NCBI RefSeq assembly: GCF_026151205.1
Contig: NC_087078.1
Location: 18,185,118 to 18,245,117, forward strand
Reading direction: 5' to 3'
From: Bolinopsis microptera
Taxonomy: Eukaryota > Ctenophora > Tentaculata > Lobata > Bolinopsidae
DNA: 60,000 nt
Under the pieces are notes generated by a model. It did not search any database and was not told the DNA's origin. It saw only the letters and a list, made by a program, of their open reading frames with translations. Every line of letters begins with the position of its first letter. Position 1 is the first letter of the stretch. Below are positions 9,534 through 21,929 of the stretch, one piece after another. A program made the translations under genes and the position numbers.

Positions 9534-10457
9534 GTTAGTTGTACTCTGTATTTTATTTTACCTTTTTATATGATCAGTTTCAGGACCATTAGTTCGTGAC
9601 ATGATGTCAATAATTATTGAAATTTTAATATTTTGTTTCGTAAGAGTCAATTTCAAAGGATTATAACAAATAATACCTTGGCTAGTAACCTAATATATAG
9701 GTATTGTATTATAACAACCTAATATATAGGTATTGTATTGTAATCGATTTATAGTTTCGTGACACTTGAACTAATAAGCCGAACAGAAAATAAAACGAAG
9801 TCAATGGTACCATAATAAATGAAGTACATTTTTCAAATAATCAAATGTATATCATGTAATTAGTGGATATGATTTATAATATGATCATATTAAATGTTTA
9901 TCATGTAATTATAGTGCATATTATTTATAAAAATTTTGTCCAGAACCTCAAATATTATATCAATAATCCTCTCTTCTCTGCAGATTATATTTCAAATAAT
10001 TAATTAAACTACTTAGATCCTGCAATAGTGGCAAGCTGCGCCACTATATTGCAGATTTGAAAGTTCACGTCCGTCTCATCTCTATTGAACTATTGCAAAT
10101 ATTTGCAGTGATATCTGAGTTAAGCGTATATTTTTACGGTAAAAAAGGGGTGTGCGGTAAAAAGGGGTTTTGACTGTTGATCCCAGCAGATGGTTTCTCT
10201 CACAACAGTAGTTGTATAGATAGTCGGGTAGGGGTTCACAAGTAAAGGGTAATTAGAGGGAGTAACGAGCCTGACAAGCTCGCTTCACGCTTCACATCAG
10301 GGACCCATTTATAAGCTATATTCCAGTTTCCCACTGCTTTGTGGGTACTTTTGACAGTGCGAACGAGCCGGGCCATGGTATATTGCGCGGGGGACTAAGT
10401 CTCTAGTAAAATTGATTTTAACCTGAGCCACTACTAACAGATTCTCTTTTAGATTAG
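9534..10457. other. AT-rich intergenic DNA
   Basis: No gene recognised. It holds a 24-bp direct duplication (AACCTAATATATAGGTATTG, near 9687-9740), an imperfect palindrome around 10020-10055 (TGCAATAGTGGC / GCCACTATATTGCA) and two GGTAAAAA-GGGG repeats near 10135-10165. Confidence 0.4.
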
Positions 10458-11495
10458 TTACATACCTGGATTAATAAGTTCCGCCTCCTTTTCCTTAGGG
10501 TGTCTTATTTTCTTGCTTGCATCAAAAGTAGATTCTCTGAATTTGACCATGGTCACATCAGAGGCCATCTTCTTAATGCAGCCATCAGGATCTGCTGCGT
10601 CAGCAAACTTTTGGCTGTGGTACTAGAAAAAAGCAAGTTTAAATACAATTATGATTAATAGTAAAAATAACGATAGAACTGTACAGTTGAACAAATTTAT
10701 ACAATCTCTGATGAAGCTTTTCTTTCACATTTTGATAACATTTCCATTTTATATTTTGATGAAGTTTCTATATTTAACACTTACCATTTTCCCTTGACAC
10801 CACACTTGAAACTCTTCGGCTGTTTTGTAAAAGTACCAGTCCATAGTACTAGATCCAGATATTAGGTTACTGAAGGGGATGTTGTTTTCCATGGAGCAAC
10901 CTTGTATACCCACCACCAGCGTGCCATCTGAAGAGAAGATTAAATTACTTTCGTACACTACAATCTGAGCGTTACTTATTGCGTCACTAATCAGAGCGTT
11001 AATTTCTGAACCACAATTGGCAGGAGCTATAGTTTATAGTCTTACTTGAATTGGCTGGTTTACATCCCTATAACTTGAGAGTCTTACCTGAATTGGCAGG
11101 GATGTTGACGTTGATGACATTTTCAGCATTGACATATGCATGGAAACGTATACCAGTTGTGCTACCCACGATATCAGTCTGCACTGAGAAGAGATATCCA
11201 TCTAAAGGTGTTATGTCCATCCAGGTGTCCCTGATTTTTATCTCCTGCCACTCTGTCCACCCTGATAAAGGTGGTTACGTTATGAGCTGAGTGCGCGCAT
11301 TGTGTCACTTATTCATGCACGTGCAAATTAAGTGGATTCTTGAGCAAGAAATAGGTCACCACAACATAGGTTAAACAATTCTGACGCATTTTAAACCGTA
11401 CAGTAAAAAGTTTGGTCTGGGTTTGATTATGTTGACTTACCTACACCAATAGACTGGACTAGAGGAACACTCGTCAGGAACACCAACAGAAACAT
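10458..11495 (-). CDS. Secreted protein of unknown family (four exons, about 177 aa)
   Basis: Exons (minus): 11495-11441, 11261-11088, 10927-10785, 10622-10458. All boundaries are GT-AG and phases agree (1, 1, 0). Exon 1 encodes a clear signal peptide (MFLLVFLTSVPLVQS) starting at the first ATG. The mature part has a GWTEWQEIKIRDTW segment, beta-rich stretches, and three cysteines (GIQGCS, VWCQGK, DGCIKK). Exon 4 is read through to TAA at 10458; the CCAG|GTATGT there could be a donor to a further exon I cannot find. The family is not recognised. A secreted, disulfide-containing protein is inferred. A short duplication of the exon 2 donor region (TTGAATTGGCTGG) lies in intron 2 at 11047. Confidence 0.65.
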
Positions 11496-12828
11496 ACCGC
11501 TAATACATACTGCTATGTAATAGAACTGAGGGTTTCTGGTTAAATCTCAGTTAAGAACCTGATAATTTGGGGTAATCTTCACATTGTAAGTGGGGTATTA
11601 AATCTGATTGTTAGAGTAATAAACATATTAGTCTTTACCGGGTATCAGTCACCGGTTATTTCAATATTTCACAGTATTATTCTTATCTGAGTGCAAACTG
11701 TAATTCATAGTCCATCATTCTATAATCTAGAATCTAGAATCTAGATTTTAGATTCTAGAATCTTGATTATGCAGAGCAGACAGTCCTAAAACTGATGAAA
11801 TAAGTTAATAAGTCATGTTACCAATACAATAAGTCACGATATCTGTAAGAGAATGGAAAACTGATAATAACGAGGGTAAAGTTTATAAATTTAGGTAAGT
11901 TCTAGGCACTTCACACCATTAGGGAAACGAAAAGTTCAAGAGAAAAGAAGGTAGAAGATTATGAATTTAGGTTGAGTTGAAAAGAACAACTTAGAAAAAT
12001 CACTGGATTTGAATGGCTTAATATAACTAAGAGTTCCTTGCAGCAAAACAATTCGTCGAATAATGAAATTTGAGCGACTGCTCCGTTATAAACCAGTTCC
12101 CCATGTTGCACGTGCAGTTGTTCACATGCAGTTGTTCACATGTCACGTGGTCAGGTCTAGCAGTCACGTGACTTGTTCGAAAGGAGCAGCGAAACTAGCT
12201 GCTACTGCTAACAGGACCAAGTACTCATCATCCTGGACATTACGCTTGCTGAACAGATAGTCAGTCTGGCGAGCAGAGAAATCTTCTCAAAAGAGAGCTC
12301 TGCTTGAAATATGACCTTAACAATATACAAATCTTATCTGAGATTTGTCGTTAGTTTTACCGGTTTATTAGTAGGGGCTTATCATTGTTTTGAGGGAAAT
12401 ATGTTGAGAGGAGGAACTTTAAGACTAAAGAGTGAAAGGGTTGTAATCCTTTAGGCGTAGTTTGTCATTATCTTAATTTGCTAACTCCCGACCCTGGATA
12501 GAGGTCTCAACACAAACTAGACTTTGAATTTCTCTATACTGCTACAACAACTCCTTTTATGGGTGAAAATCTCCCTATTCCCAAAGGTGACTAACCACCC
12601 GAGAAACACCACTATGCCCATAGTATTGACCAGCTGCAGACGAATATGTTAGAGTAACCAGGCTGACTAGTGTGGTAGCTCTTGTAATATTTATGATAAT
12701 TTTTTCCCGTCTAGTAGTGTTCGCACAAAACGAACAGGGTAAAATTGTGGACTCATGAATCCGACTAAAGGATTGTTGCTCGGTTCATTCGCAGCTAGAA
12801 AATCAGCTACAGGAGCTTGGTTTAACTA
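11496..12828. other. Intergenic DNA, nothing coding recognised
   Basis: There is a compound palindrome at about 11722-11766 built from the ATCTAGA/TCTAGAAT motif, forming a long hairpin. Short open frames near 12063-12260 lack splice sites or recognisable domains. Confidence 0.4.
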
Positions 12829-14099
12829 CCTTACTCGGGAATATTATAACCGGGATAAAGTGGTGGGTTTTGGAAGATTCCGCCATATTTTTCCCGGTCA
12901 AAAATTTTACCAGTCATAAAAAAACCCGCCGACTCAGATTATGGGGTTCCAAAGGGGTGGTGATCATAATATTTCACCTGAAGTCTCATATGTGCTAGAG
13001 AAGACTTTTGAAGCAGTGGATGGAGGGCTGTAACTTTATTGGCGGTTGCTACCATAATTTCGTTATAAAAATCACAATTTGGTTATAGAAATCAGATTTC
13101 AGGGTGGACCGTGGTTGTCACTTCTCTTGCCCATGAATCAGTGAATCGTAGAGAAAAAAACAATTTATATGTTATAGAAGAAAACGAAAGTAATAATAAT
13201 ATTTAATATATATTATATACGCTAATTTAACTGCGTATAATGCGATTACACTATTAATTGCACGAGGCGCAGCCGAGTGGAAATTGATACAATAATCGCA
13301 CGAGGCGAAGCCGAGTTCGATTATTGCAGTTATTTCACGAGGCGCAGCCGAGTGCAATAACTGGTGTAATCGTATTATACATGCAGTTAGATTCGCGTAT
13401 AACTCCACGCCTCTGATGTTATAACCAGTGTAATTAGTTTATAATCGCACCTACTTTGTTGTTATTCTAGTAATTGCTAGCAATTACGATTATAAACTAA
13501 TCGCACTGTTTTGAGAGGCTGCAGCTGATATTTTGATTTCCGGAGTGTACTCACAAACAAATGAAACAGTCATTAGATAAACAAATTTCAAAAGTAGATT
13601 AACGTTTCATATATCTAATTAATTAAAAAACAAACAAATGATGTCATCCTCTCGTCAACTAAAAACTGTTGTATATGTACACAATTTAAAAATGATTATT
13701 AGCGCTCTATCATAATCAGTGCAGGTATAAAACAAATTGCTTGTTAGCAGTTCATGTAATTTAAATTTAAATTATAAAATCCCTGTAACATCCCTGGGCT
13801 TCATAGGTCCTCGAACGGATCCTGTTCCGGAAAACTTATTATTGCTTAGGTTTATTTTCCTTTAAATAGACGTGTCTTTTTTTCTATTTCTGAGTAATAT
13901 CAATAACTGTAAATTGAAATAACTTCTTTAACAAGTAACAAAAACAGAAATTTCGGTTGAAAATTTGTTGACCTCTGAAAAAAAACTTGAAATACATGAC
14001 CGGGATAATTTGGCGGGTTTTGGGAAAGTCCGCCATATTTTTCCCGGTCATTAATTTTCCCGGTCATAAATTAACCCGCTATAATATTCCCTAGTAAGG
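12829..14099. mobile_element. Non-autonomous TIR DNA transposon, 1.27 kb, TA target duplication
   Basis: The ends are inverted: CCTTACTCGGGAATATTATA at 12829 and its near-exact complement (one mismatch) at 14080-14099, each flanked by TA. Next to the ends, both arms carry a block with TCCGCCATATTTTTCCCGGT and CCCGGTCA repeats. The interior has three copies of CACGAGGCGCAGCCGAG near 13261-13355 and palindromes such as GCGATTAC/GTAATCG. No transposase frame exists, so it is a non-autonomous element of a TA-targeting group (Tc1/mariner is one possibility). Confidence 0.75.
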
Positions 14100-14209
14100 T
14101 ATTTGAGAAGTCTATGTTGGTTTAGAAATTGGAGAGGCATCCTGATACAATTAATACTTAATAGATGGCTCGATCTACTTCGACAGAGACAACAAAGACC
14201 CCGTTGAAG

Positions 14210-14930
14210 ATTTGGTAACATGATTAAAAAATCTGTTGTTTTAAGACAACTCTATCATTCACAAATTTAAAATTCAATCTTGCGGCTTCATCATAACATT
14301 ACAAAATCATATTACGAGTCATCCAGTCATTTCACTTATGTGTCAGTTCATATCAATCATTATAAGATGCTACTCCATATTAATTTGGTAACCTATCCTC
14401 CAAAACCTGCTTAGAAATCATAATTCATATCATCCTTTACAAATTTTAACACATTTATTTTAATTATCTCTGAACCACCTTTCCTGGAAACCCGCTCTGG
14501 GAATACTAATATGTATCTTCCTTCACACGCATATTTACTCGAGCAGATTCAATATGTGCTATCTTAAAGGCACATGGTAACACATTCATATATTAATTGT
14601 TCAATATTCCAGCATTGTTTTAAAACAACTCTTTCGCTCACATTTTTTAGTTCCAGTTTTGCGGCTTCATCATGTTATTATATTATCATAATTAGTGTCG
14701 TCCAGTCAACCTGTCATTGCACTTATGTGTCAGTTCATATCAATCATCATAAGATGCTACTCCAGGATAACTTGAAAACCTATCCTCCAGCACCATTTGA
14801 AGCATATCTTTCTTTTAAACTATTCATATCTGTCTATTCATATTTTCACACAGCATTCTTTTTATCCATAAAACATCTATCAAGGGAACTCTCTATAGGA
14901 ATACAGGTACATATTTAATTTATTGAGCAG
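14210..14930. repeat. Diverged direct duplication, about 330-bp unit
   Basis: 14217-14540 and 14600-14930 share blocks including CACTTATGTGTCAGTTCATA, TCAATCAT.ATAAGATGCTAC and GCGGCTTCATCAT, with many substitutions. No coding was recognised. Confidence 0.6.
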
Positions 14931-17339
14931 ATTCACACTGCTCTTGTGATGAACTCTAGAAGGATGGGATGGTAATACTCGGTCTGGCCGTCTGGAAGCC
15001 CATAGAATTCCAGTTCAGAAACCGAGTAAGGAGGTGCGGCTACTGATAAGAAGCCTCCTTAAAGTTTATTTGGGTTAGAAACGACATCTGGGTCCCTACC
15101 CTCGCACAAGATTATTTTCTTGTTGTGTTCCACAACTTCATGTCCACCGTTTCATTGCACCAGAGCATAAATTTTTGTTCTTCATAAATTGGATACCGGC
15201 CAAATTGCCCGCCAATTATTTTCACTTTACTTGTTTAACTGCCTCCATCATTTCTTCTATCAAATTATCAACCTACCCAACTTTTTACCTGCCACACAAC
15301 CCGATCATAGCGTTTATCTTAATAATTGATTTCTACTCGGAAATTTACCTCGGATTTCCTACGGCCTGTTTCATTTAACCATTTAATTACTCACCAAGGA
15401 GAACTGCGGCCCGTATCATTTATTTATAAAACACTTCTCTAATTACCCATCAAGGAGAACTAATTCAACATGTACCCACTACCCAGCAACACGGCAGTTA
15501 AACCTCGTCACTTGGACAGTTTAGCTCCACAAATTAGCCCTTTCCTTTGATTAAATCTATCACTATTTTATAATCATTTCGTCAGAGGAATGACAACATA
15601 AACCCCAAAATTTTGATCATAACATATGGACAGAACTCAGTGCCAGGACAACATGACACTCCGAAACTTTGAACATAACACGAGGAAATATGGACAGAAC
15701 TGAACAAGAGCAACAACCACACTCAAAGACTGAGGAATCAGGAGGACTCTGTATAGTATCCCAGGAAACAACTATTTAGCTATCATCGCTCAATAATCGG
15801 TTTGGTATCGACCCTACATATTTTGTTTTTCCGACTTTAAAGCTGACTTAAGAAACCAGGGAATCAAATTTACCTTGATCCTAACATTAAATCGTTTTTT
15901 ATATCATTTTCCTTTTTTTTCCAAAACATTCCAGTACATTGTGCAGAAAGTTGGAGATTACAAATTTTGGAAGCATGTAGGGATTTAGACCTGATATCGA
16001 CCGTATATACTAAAAATACTCTAGCACAATTGTAACTGCAGTTTTACAGAACTCTAAATGCTTAATGAACACACTTGCAGGTACCACCCGTATTCACACT
16101 CAAAAATGAGTTTAGTCAGTTTCCGATACGAGATTGGGACGGGTTCTACAAACAAACAAACAAGTAACAATACTCAAGTAGTATAGGTGTAATAATAATA
16201 TTAATGCCGGATTTGACAAGTATTACACTGAATTGGTATCATACAATAGCGAATACACAATATTATAGCTTTCATCATACTCATATCTCAGTATCCAGGC
16301 AATTGAAACAAATTAAGGACTGTGAGCATCCGCTTCTATCTCATTCCAAATAACTATAAATTAAAATACTCACGCCTTGGACTAAAATATCGATTGATAG
16401 ATAATTACAGCAGCGGTTCGCTTTTGAAAATTCAGCATTATTGATATTTCATTCACCAATCCCTCAAAGTATAAGTATATTGCATTAATAAAATTCAGTA
16501 TTCAGTACCATCAATGTTCCAACGATATCTGTGATGCCGCTGTGATACCATTATTTTATTCAACTGTAATATGAATAATGTCTTTCAATGTTACAATGAT
16601 ACAATTAAATATGGCCAGTTAGTCAATTAACAATGGACGGCATAAGACACGATTGATGGAATGGAAGTTAGATTCCCAGATTAATAGTGGAATATCACCA
16701 AAAGTATTGGAAGTTAGATTCCTGGAGAAAGCAGTTAATTATGAAAAATCACCTAAATGTACCGGTAGTACATTTTCAAATATGAAATTTCTAGTACCGA
16801 CATTTGACTGTTTTGACCTAAATTAACTCCGCTCACCAATTAGTCAGTTAAATATGGATAGCAATTAGCAATAGCATAAGACACAATTTTTCAATTTAAG
16901 TACTTGAGATAATCAGTAAATAATGGAAATATATCCGTCAACATATTAGAAACTGTTGAACTCTCCAAATGCCAGAAGAACCTTACGACCAGGCATTAAC
17001 ACGGCATTAGTATCTCAATACTTCAATAGGGTTTTATTTTTAGGGTCTGATTCACACGGCGGCACGACGAAGTTCAACTCTTTTTCATAAATAAATGCAC
17101 AGTTGAGGTTAGGTGATTTAGACGGTCTTAGGACGATTTCAACGCGTTTTATAAGATCTGCAGACACGGTAAACAATGACGTTAACTCATTTTACTGACT
17201 ACTCAGTATAAGTTTTTATTTTTGTTTTGCAGCGTTTGCATAATATTTGCACAAATAATATTACATTTTGTACATAATATATCCCGTTCTTTTCAAGTTC
17301 TCAAGTTGCTTTTTAATTTCGGTTGTTTTTCGATCGACG
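14931..17339. other. AT-rich intergenic DNA, no gene recognised
   Basis: There are only short open frames without signal peptides or recognisable motifs. A CATCAAGGAGAACT/CACCAAGGAGAACT pair lies near 15395-15460. Diverged repeats around GGAAGTTAGATTCC occur near 16665-16725. Confidence 0.4.
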
Positions 17340-20300
17340 ATGCAGAGGCTTGTTTTAGTGCTTCTAGCACTCTTTGTTGTCGAAGTACGTATATTCGGGT
17401 ATAATAGCATTGTTTCCAATTATGATGATCAGTTTTGTATCAATCTAGGTGTTTCTGACCCATTTACAAACATACCATGAACGGTCAGACTCAAGCTATG
17501 AACATGGATTGATTTCTAATTCAATTGAATTGACAAATATGTAACTCATAGAGCGGGGTTTAATAATTCTTTATGTGGACAATGACAAACTCAGTCTGGT
17601 AAATATTGGGACATTTGTAATATTAAGGAGAATCGTGATAATGCATGTTGTGGATGGGACTATATAAATTACAATGTTATAATGTGTGAGTAAAAGAGTA
17701 AAAGAGTGGTCAAAACATTTCGTAGCGGAGAGTAAACTTAGATAAAAGAGGCCGTTTAGTAATTAGTATGCACCAGTCCTGCTTCATGGTTGCTACACTG
17801 CAGGAGCACTGGAGCTGATATTAAGGGACCTAGGCTTATTTGCGACCTTTTTTATTAGTTTTCAGCAGTGATATTGGAACATTTTCATCATTTTAAACTT
17901 TAATATCATATAAAACTCGTCTGCTATAAGTCTCGGTTATATTCTGTCATGACGTTTACCCTCTAAAATCACCATCTGGCGTTTAGTTAGGATAGAAACT
18001 CCGTCTGTAATTGATTTATACCTGACGCATCACGTTTGTCGTTTTGCTGGGGGTTTTGCTCTGATGTTTTAGATTTTACTTATAGTTAGACTCTTAAAAC
18101 TAAACTTTCTAAATTTTAGTGAATGTTTTGGACGTAAGTTCTGCAATCTGGATGGAAATAATTTTAATTGAACGACTACAAGTGCACTTTGTTACCGAGG
18201 TTTTGTCCACCGAGGTTTTGTCCACTCGGCACATGTTTATGAACAAAAATCTTGAACTCTTGAAGTCATCTTCAAATCTATAATACTAATACTAACACTA
18301 ATACTAATGGATAATAAAATATTATGTAATAAGCAAATTTTCTTCTCAGGCGGCAACAATAAGTGATAGCACGTCGAGTGAGGCTGAACTTCCGCCGTTA
18401 GATTCCACCACAATCCCACCCATCAGCTCCACTTCACCGGAAGGGGTAAGCTTTCGTTTGTTTATTTTCCCTCTGGTTATTATAGATTGTATCGTTCTAC
18501 TGGGTGGGGCTCAGCCTGTCATCCATTTTGCCTCTTATCTTGTAATACTAATAGAGTTAACACAGTATTACACGTATTATAGTTAATAAAATCATTGTGT
18601 TTAAAGATGAATTATGGTCAACTCAATATATTAAATATTGTTAAGTTTGTGAGTCAAAATATTCACAAGTTTGACATTATTCCTGGGATACCAACACATT
18701 GTTTCAGGTTGGAATTTTGGGAGCATTTGACCCAAATCCCTATCCTGTGATCGATTCTTATCCTCAAAGTAAAACCGTGAGGGTTGGTGACTTTGTGGAT
18801 ATAAAATGTAGTGCATCGGACACAGCTGATCATTTACCAAACTGGCCAAAACATGATTTGACTTTGAGTCTGATCTACGAAGATGAGCCCAGTAGGGATT
18901 TGAGTAGCAGTAAGTTGCGGGAGAACCAATATTTTTACTGTTGATTATATAAAACTTAAAGGGGATTGTGATGATCATTTTGAATGTCGAGCACAAATCA
19001 CTGCAATCTGAAGGGGAAAAGAGAGCCCATAAACGTTTCCAAAATCTCACACTGACAACATATCTCCTAACAGCTGAACACAACTGGTGGGTGGATGAGT
19101 CTAAGAGCACAAAATCCCGACCAAGTCCAAAGGGAAGAATCGACATCACTGAAGTAGCAGAAGTCTACGTGTACAAGACGTCTGCTGAGAAAAGTGACCA
19201 AGGATGGTACCGGTGCAGGGCTTGTATCTACCTTGGAAGTGATTTACAATCTTGTGATATCAGCCTTGCCAAGTTCTATGTAAAAGTCTTGAAACGTCAA
19301 GGAGCGCCAGATGAGCCTAATCCCCGTAGGGAAGAACAGGGCTCTAGCTCATCATCGCCAACGGTGATACCAACCGGGGGACCAAATGTGAATTACGAAA
19401 GTCCTCGATCCTCATGTCAGGTATTGTCTTTTATTATGTCATGTACGTGAAGGATTAATATATTTTATGTTACTGTATCACTAGAACTGGATGGTTGGTG
19501 GTGTTGAAAATATTGATGATATCGTGTAATTTTGCACGGCTGGCAATCAACATATTTCTCGTTGGAATTTGATTTGCTAAATGGGATCGTTCACATATTA
19601 AGTGATCATTTTTTGGAACATTTTACCCCCCCCCCCCCTCCCCCTCCGTAATCAGTTTTACACATGGCTATTGTGTCCAAATTACAATAGCGTAATCATT
19701 CGAAACCCCCCCCCCCCCCCCTCTCCTAGCTGATTACGTAATATGTGAACAACCCCAATGGTAGATGTAAATATACAAAAAGAGTACTAACTACTACTAA
19801 CTAACTAAATACTAAACTACTTAAACTTAAAAACACTAATAATTTACAAAAGTCATTTCTTTCAGGTCTTCGGGGACCCTCACATTGTCTCATTCGATGG
19901 GGCGATCTTCAATCTCCCTGGTGCAAGTTGTGACTACGTCATGGCTTTAGACCAAGATGCCGGTACCTGGTTTATGTACGGCAGAATGAGACCATGCGGT
20001 AGCCTCGCCCAGGGAGTATGTCTGGAATCGGTCACTGTATACGCTGGAGGGGACGCGATTGAGCTGCAGAGAGGATGGATAGTGAACCACAAGGGGAAAA
20101 AGATGGAGACAAGGGACCTGACTAAGCCCATCAAAGTAGGAGAATTTGAATTGGAGTTTATAGGAAACACTTTGAAAGTTTCTCTCTTGCTGAAGGTGGA
20201 GAAGACGCACGGGTTCAAGATACTGCACCACCTGGTATTAACATGGGACGGACTCACCGCAGTAACGATAGAAGCTCCTCAAACCGCCCTAACTCAGGGA

Positions 20301-20834
20301 CTGTGCGGAAACAACGACCAGGACCCAGCCAACGACTTTGATGTTTGGGGAACCTCCAACGCTGATCTGCTATTGTTCTCGGAGAGTATGAAAGTGGACA
20401 GGAACTGGAAATGTGACGCGGGAGAACCTGCCCTTACCATGGACCAGATGAAGGAACTTTGTGGAGCTAAGAAATTCTCTAAAGCTCAACAGCGATGCGA
20501 GAAGATCTTTACTACTACTGAGTTCAGAGACTGTCTGCACGACAAAGAGCCCTATATGGACGCCTGCATCTACGACCAGTGCAAAGGAATCCACCTTCAA
20601 AACAACCTCTACCCTTGGATGGTAATCCCCAAAGTTGACAAAGTTCTCTGGCCTGGTTGCAATGCTGCAGAAGCCTACGCGATGAAATGTTCGACAGCAA
20701 CATGGGACGTGGACGGAAACAAAATTGCACCTATAGAAATGGAAGCTTGGGAGACCGAAACCAGGCTATGTCCCTCAAAGGAAGTGAAGAAGGCGAACGT
20801 ACCAAAACTTGGCTGCCCACAGAGCTTCATGTAG
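17340..20834 (+). CDS. Secreted Ig-VWD-C8 protein (five exons, about 552 aa)
   Basis: Exons: 17340-17384, 18350-18445, 18708-18909, 19074-19420, 19866-20834; phases agree (0, 0, 1, 0). Residues 1-15 are a signal peptide, 16-47 a Ser/Thr/Pro-rich linker. About 60-205 form an Ig-like domain split by intron 3, with DIKCSA and the DQGWYRCRA strand-F motif. A polar linker follows to residue 230. Exon 5 carries a von Willebrand D domain: GDPH, DGAIFNLPG, QGLCGNNDQDPANDF. After it comes a C8-like Cys module (ELCG, QRCEKI, FRDCL, MDACIYDQC) and a C-terminal tail. In other VWD proteins GDPH is a site of autocatalytic Asp-Pro cleavage. A polyadenylation signal lies at 21116. An extracellular adhesive or matrix protein is inferred; no close named relative is recognised. 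Confidence 0.85.
19583..19756. mobile_element. Short MITE of the GGGGTCGTTCAC family, in intron 4 of the VWD gene
   Basis: It runs from GATCGTTCACATATTA at the left to TACGTAATATGTGAACAACC at the right, an imperfect inverted pair, with AAT on both sides. Two C-rich runs (near 19625 and 19705) lie inside. It is the same family as 21367-21812 and 4088-4210. Confidence 0.65.
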
Positions 20835-21115
20835 GACTACCGATAAGAGGAAGTTTTTTACAATCCGAAATGTTTACAGCTGTTAGTGCTGCTGGTTTTT
20901 TATATTCAAGTCAAACAATGAGGTCTGGTTGGGACTGTCTGAAATAATATTAAAAATGATTTGTCCGAACCATGTGTCCAATGTTTCTCCTTTTAATAGT
21001 GTTTATACTTTATATAGTTATAGTTCGAAAATTTACGTGCAATTTATATACACCTTTTACAGATCCATAGCATGACTCCGACAAATACATTATGCATTAT
21101 GTAACAATTAGACTG

Positions 21116-21121
21116 AATAAA
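21116..21121 (+). promoter_or_regulatory. Polyadenylation signal AATAAA of the VWD gene
   Basis: It is the first AATAAA found after the TAG at 20834, about 280 bp downstream. Confidence 0.5.
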
Positions 21122-21366
21122 ATTAAAATAGAATTGGCTGGTACGGTGAACCTAAATTACTTTCATACCCTCAGCTCGGGTTAGGGTTATTAGGGTTGAC
21201 GGTTATGGTTTTCAGTTATGGATAGCTTCGGGGTTATGGATAACTTCCGGTTAATATGACTTATGGTCAGGGCCATATATAATAGGGTTAGGGTTTATGT
21301 TAAACCATTTTGCTTCGATCGGAAGACTTTACCTGGGAGCCTCAGCTCAGGCTATCATGTTCATAA

Positions 21367-21812
21367 GGGGTCGTTCACATATTACGTAATCAGCCGAGGG
21401 GGGGTTTCAAATGCTTACGGTTGATTACGGGAGGGGGGCCGGGCCGGGGTTTTGGTCGTTGATTACGTAATCAAAATTTTAATTTTTTACCGATTTTCGA
21501 AATACCAATTGGACGATTTTCGTTAATTATGTAATTATGTAATCAAAATAATTAAACCAATTTTCGTTTAGTAAGTGCTTTGCGATTCGATTATTTCATT
21601 CATTAATCCTTTGTGATAGCTTTTAATAAATAAATGGCTTAACATGAACATGTAATGGATAGTAATAAAATTAAATCAGGGGGGTCAAACCTTGATTACG
21701 TAATACTAATAGTAATATTAGGGGGTTTCGGTCTTTGGTCTTGATTACGGTTGATTACGGAGGGGGGGTAAAAATTGCCAAAATATTGACTACGTAATAT
21801 GTGAATGACCCC
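21367..21812. mobile_element. MITE, 446 bp, with GGGGTCGTTCACATATTACG ends and TAA target duplication
   Basis: The terminal inverted repeats are GGGGTCGTTCACATATTACG at the left and its complement with two mismatches at the right, flanked by TAA on both sides (21364-21366 and 21813-21815). A 3-bp TAA duplication is typical of PIF/Harbinger-like elements. The interior repeats TTGATTACGG and G-rich runs near both ends. No coding. Confidence 0.75.
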
Positions 21813-21929
21813 TAAACATAGAAATTAGGCGGAATGACAGACTGAGCGCGGCCCAGTAAGGCAGACTCGGCTGCAAAACCATGAATACTAAAGTCACGTA
21901 ATAATTTTAAGGCGATCGAATTATCAACA

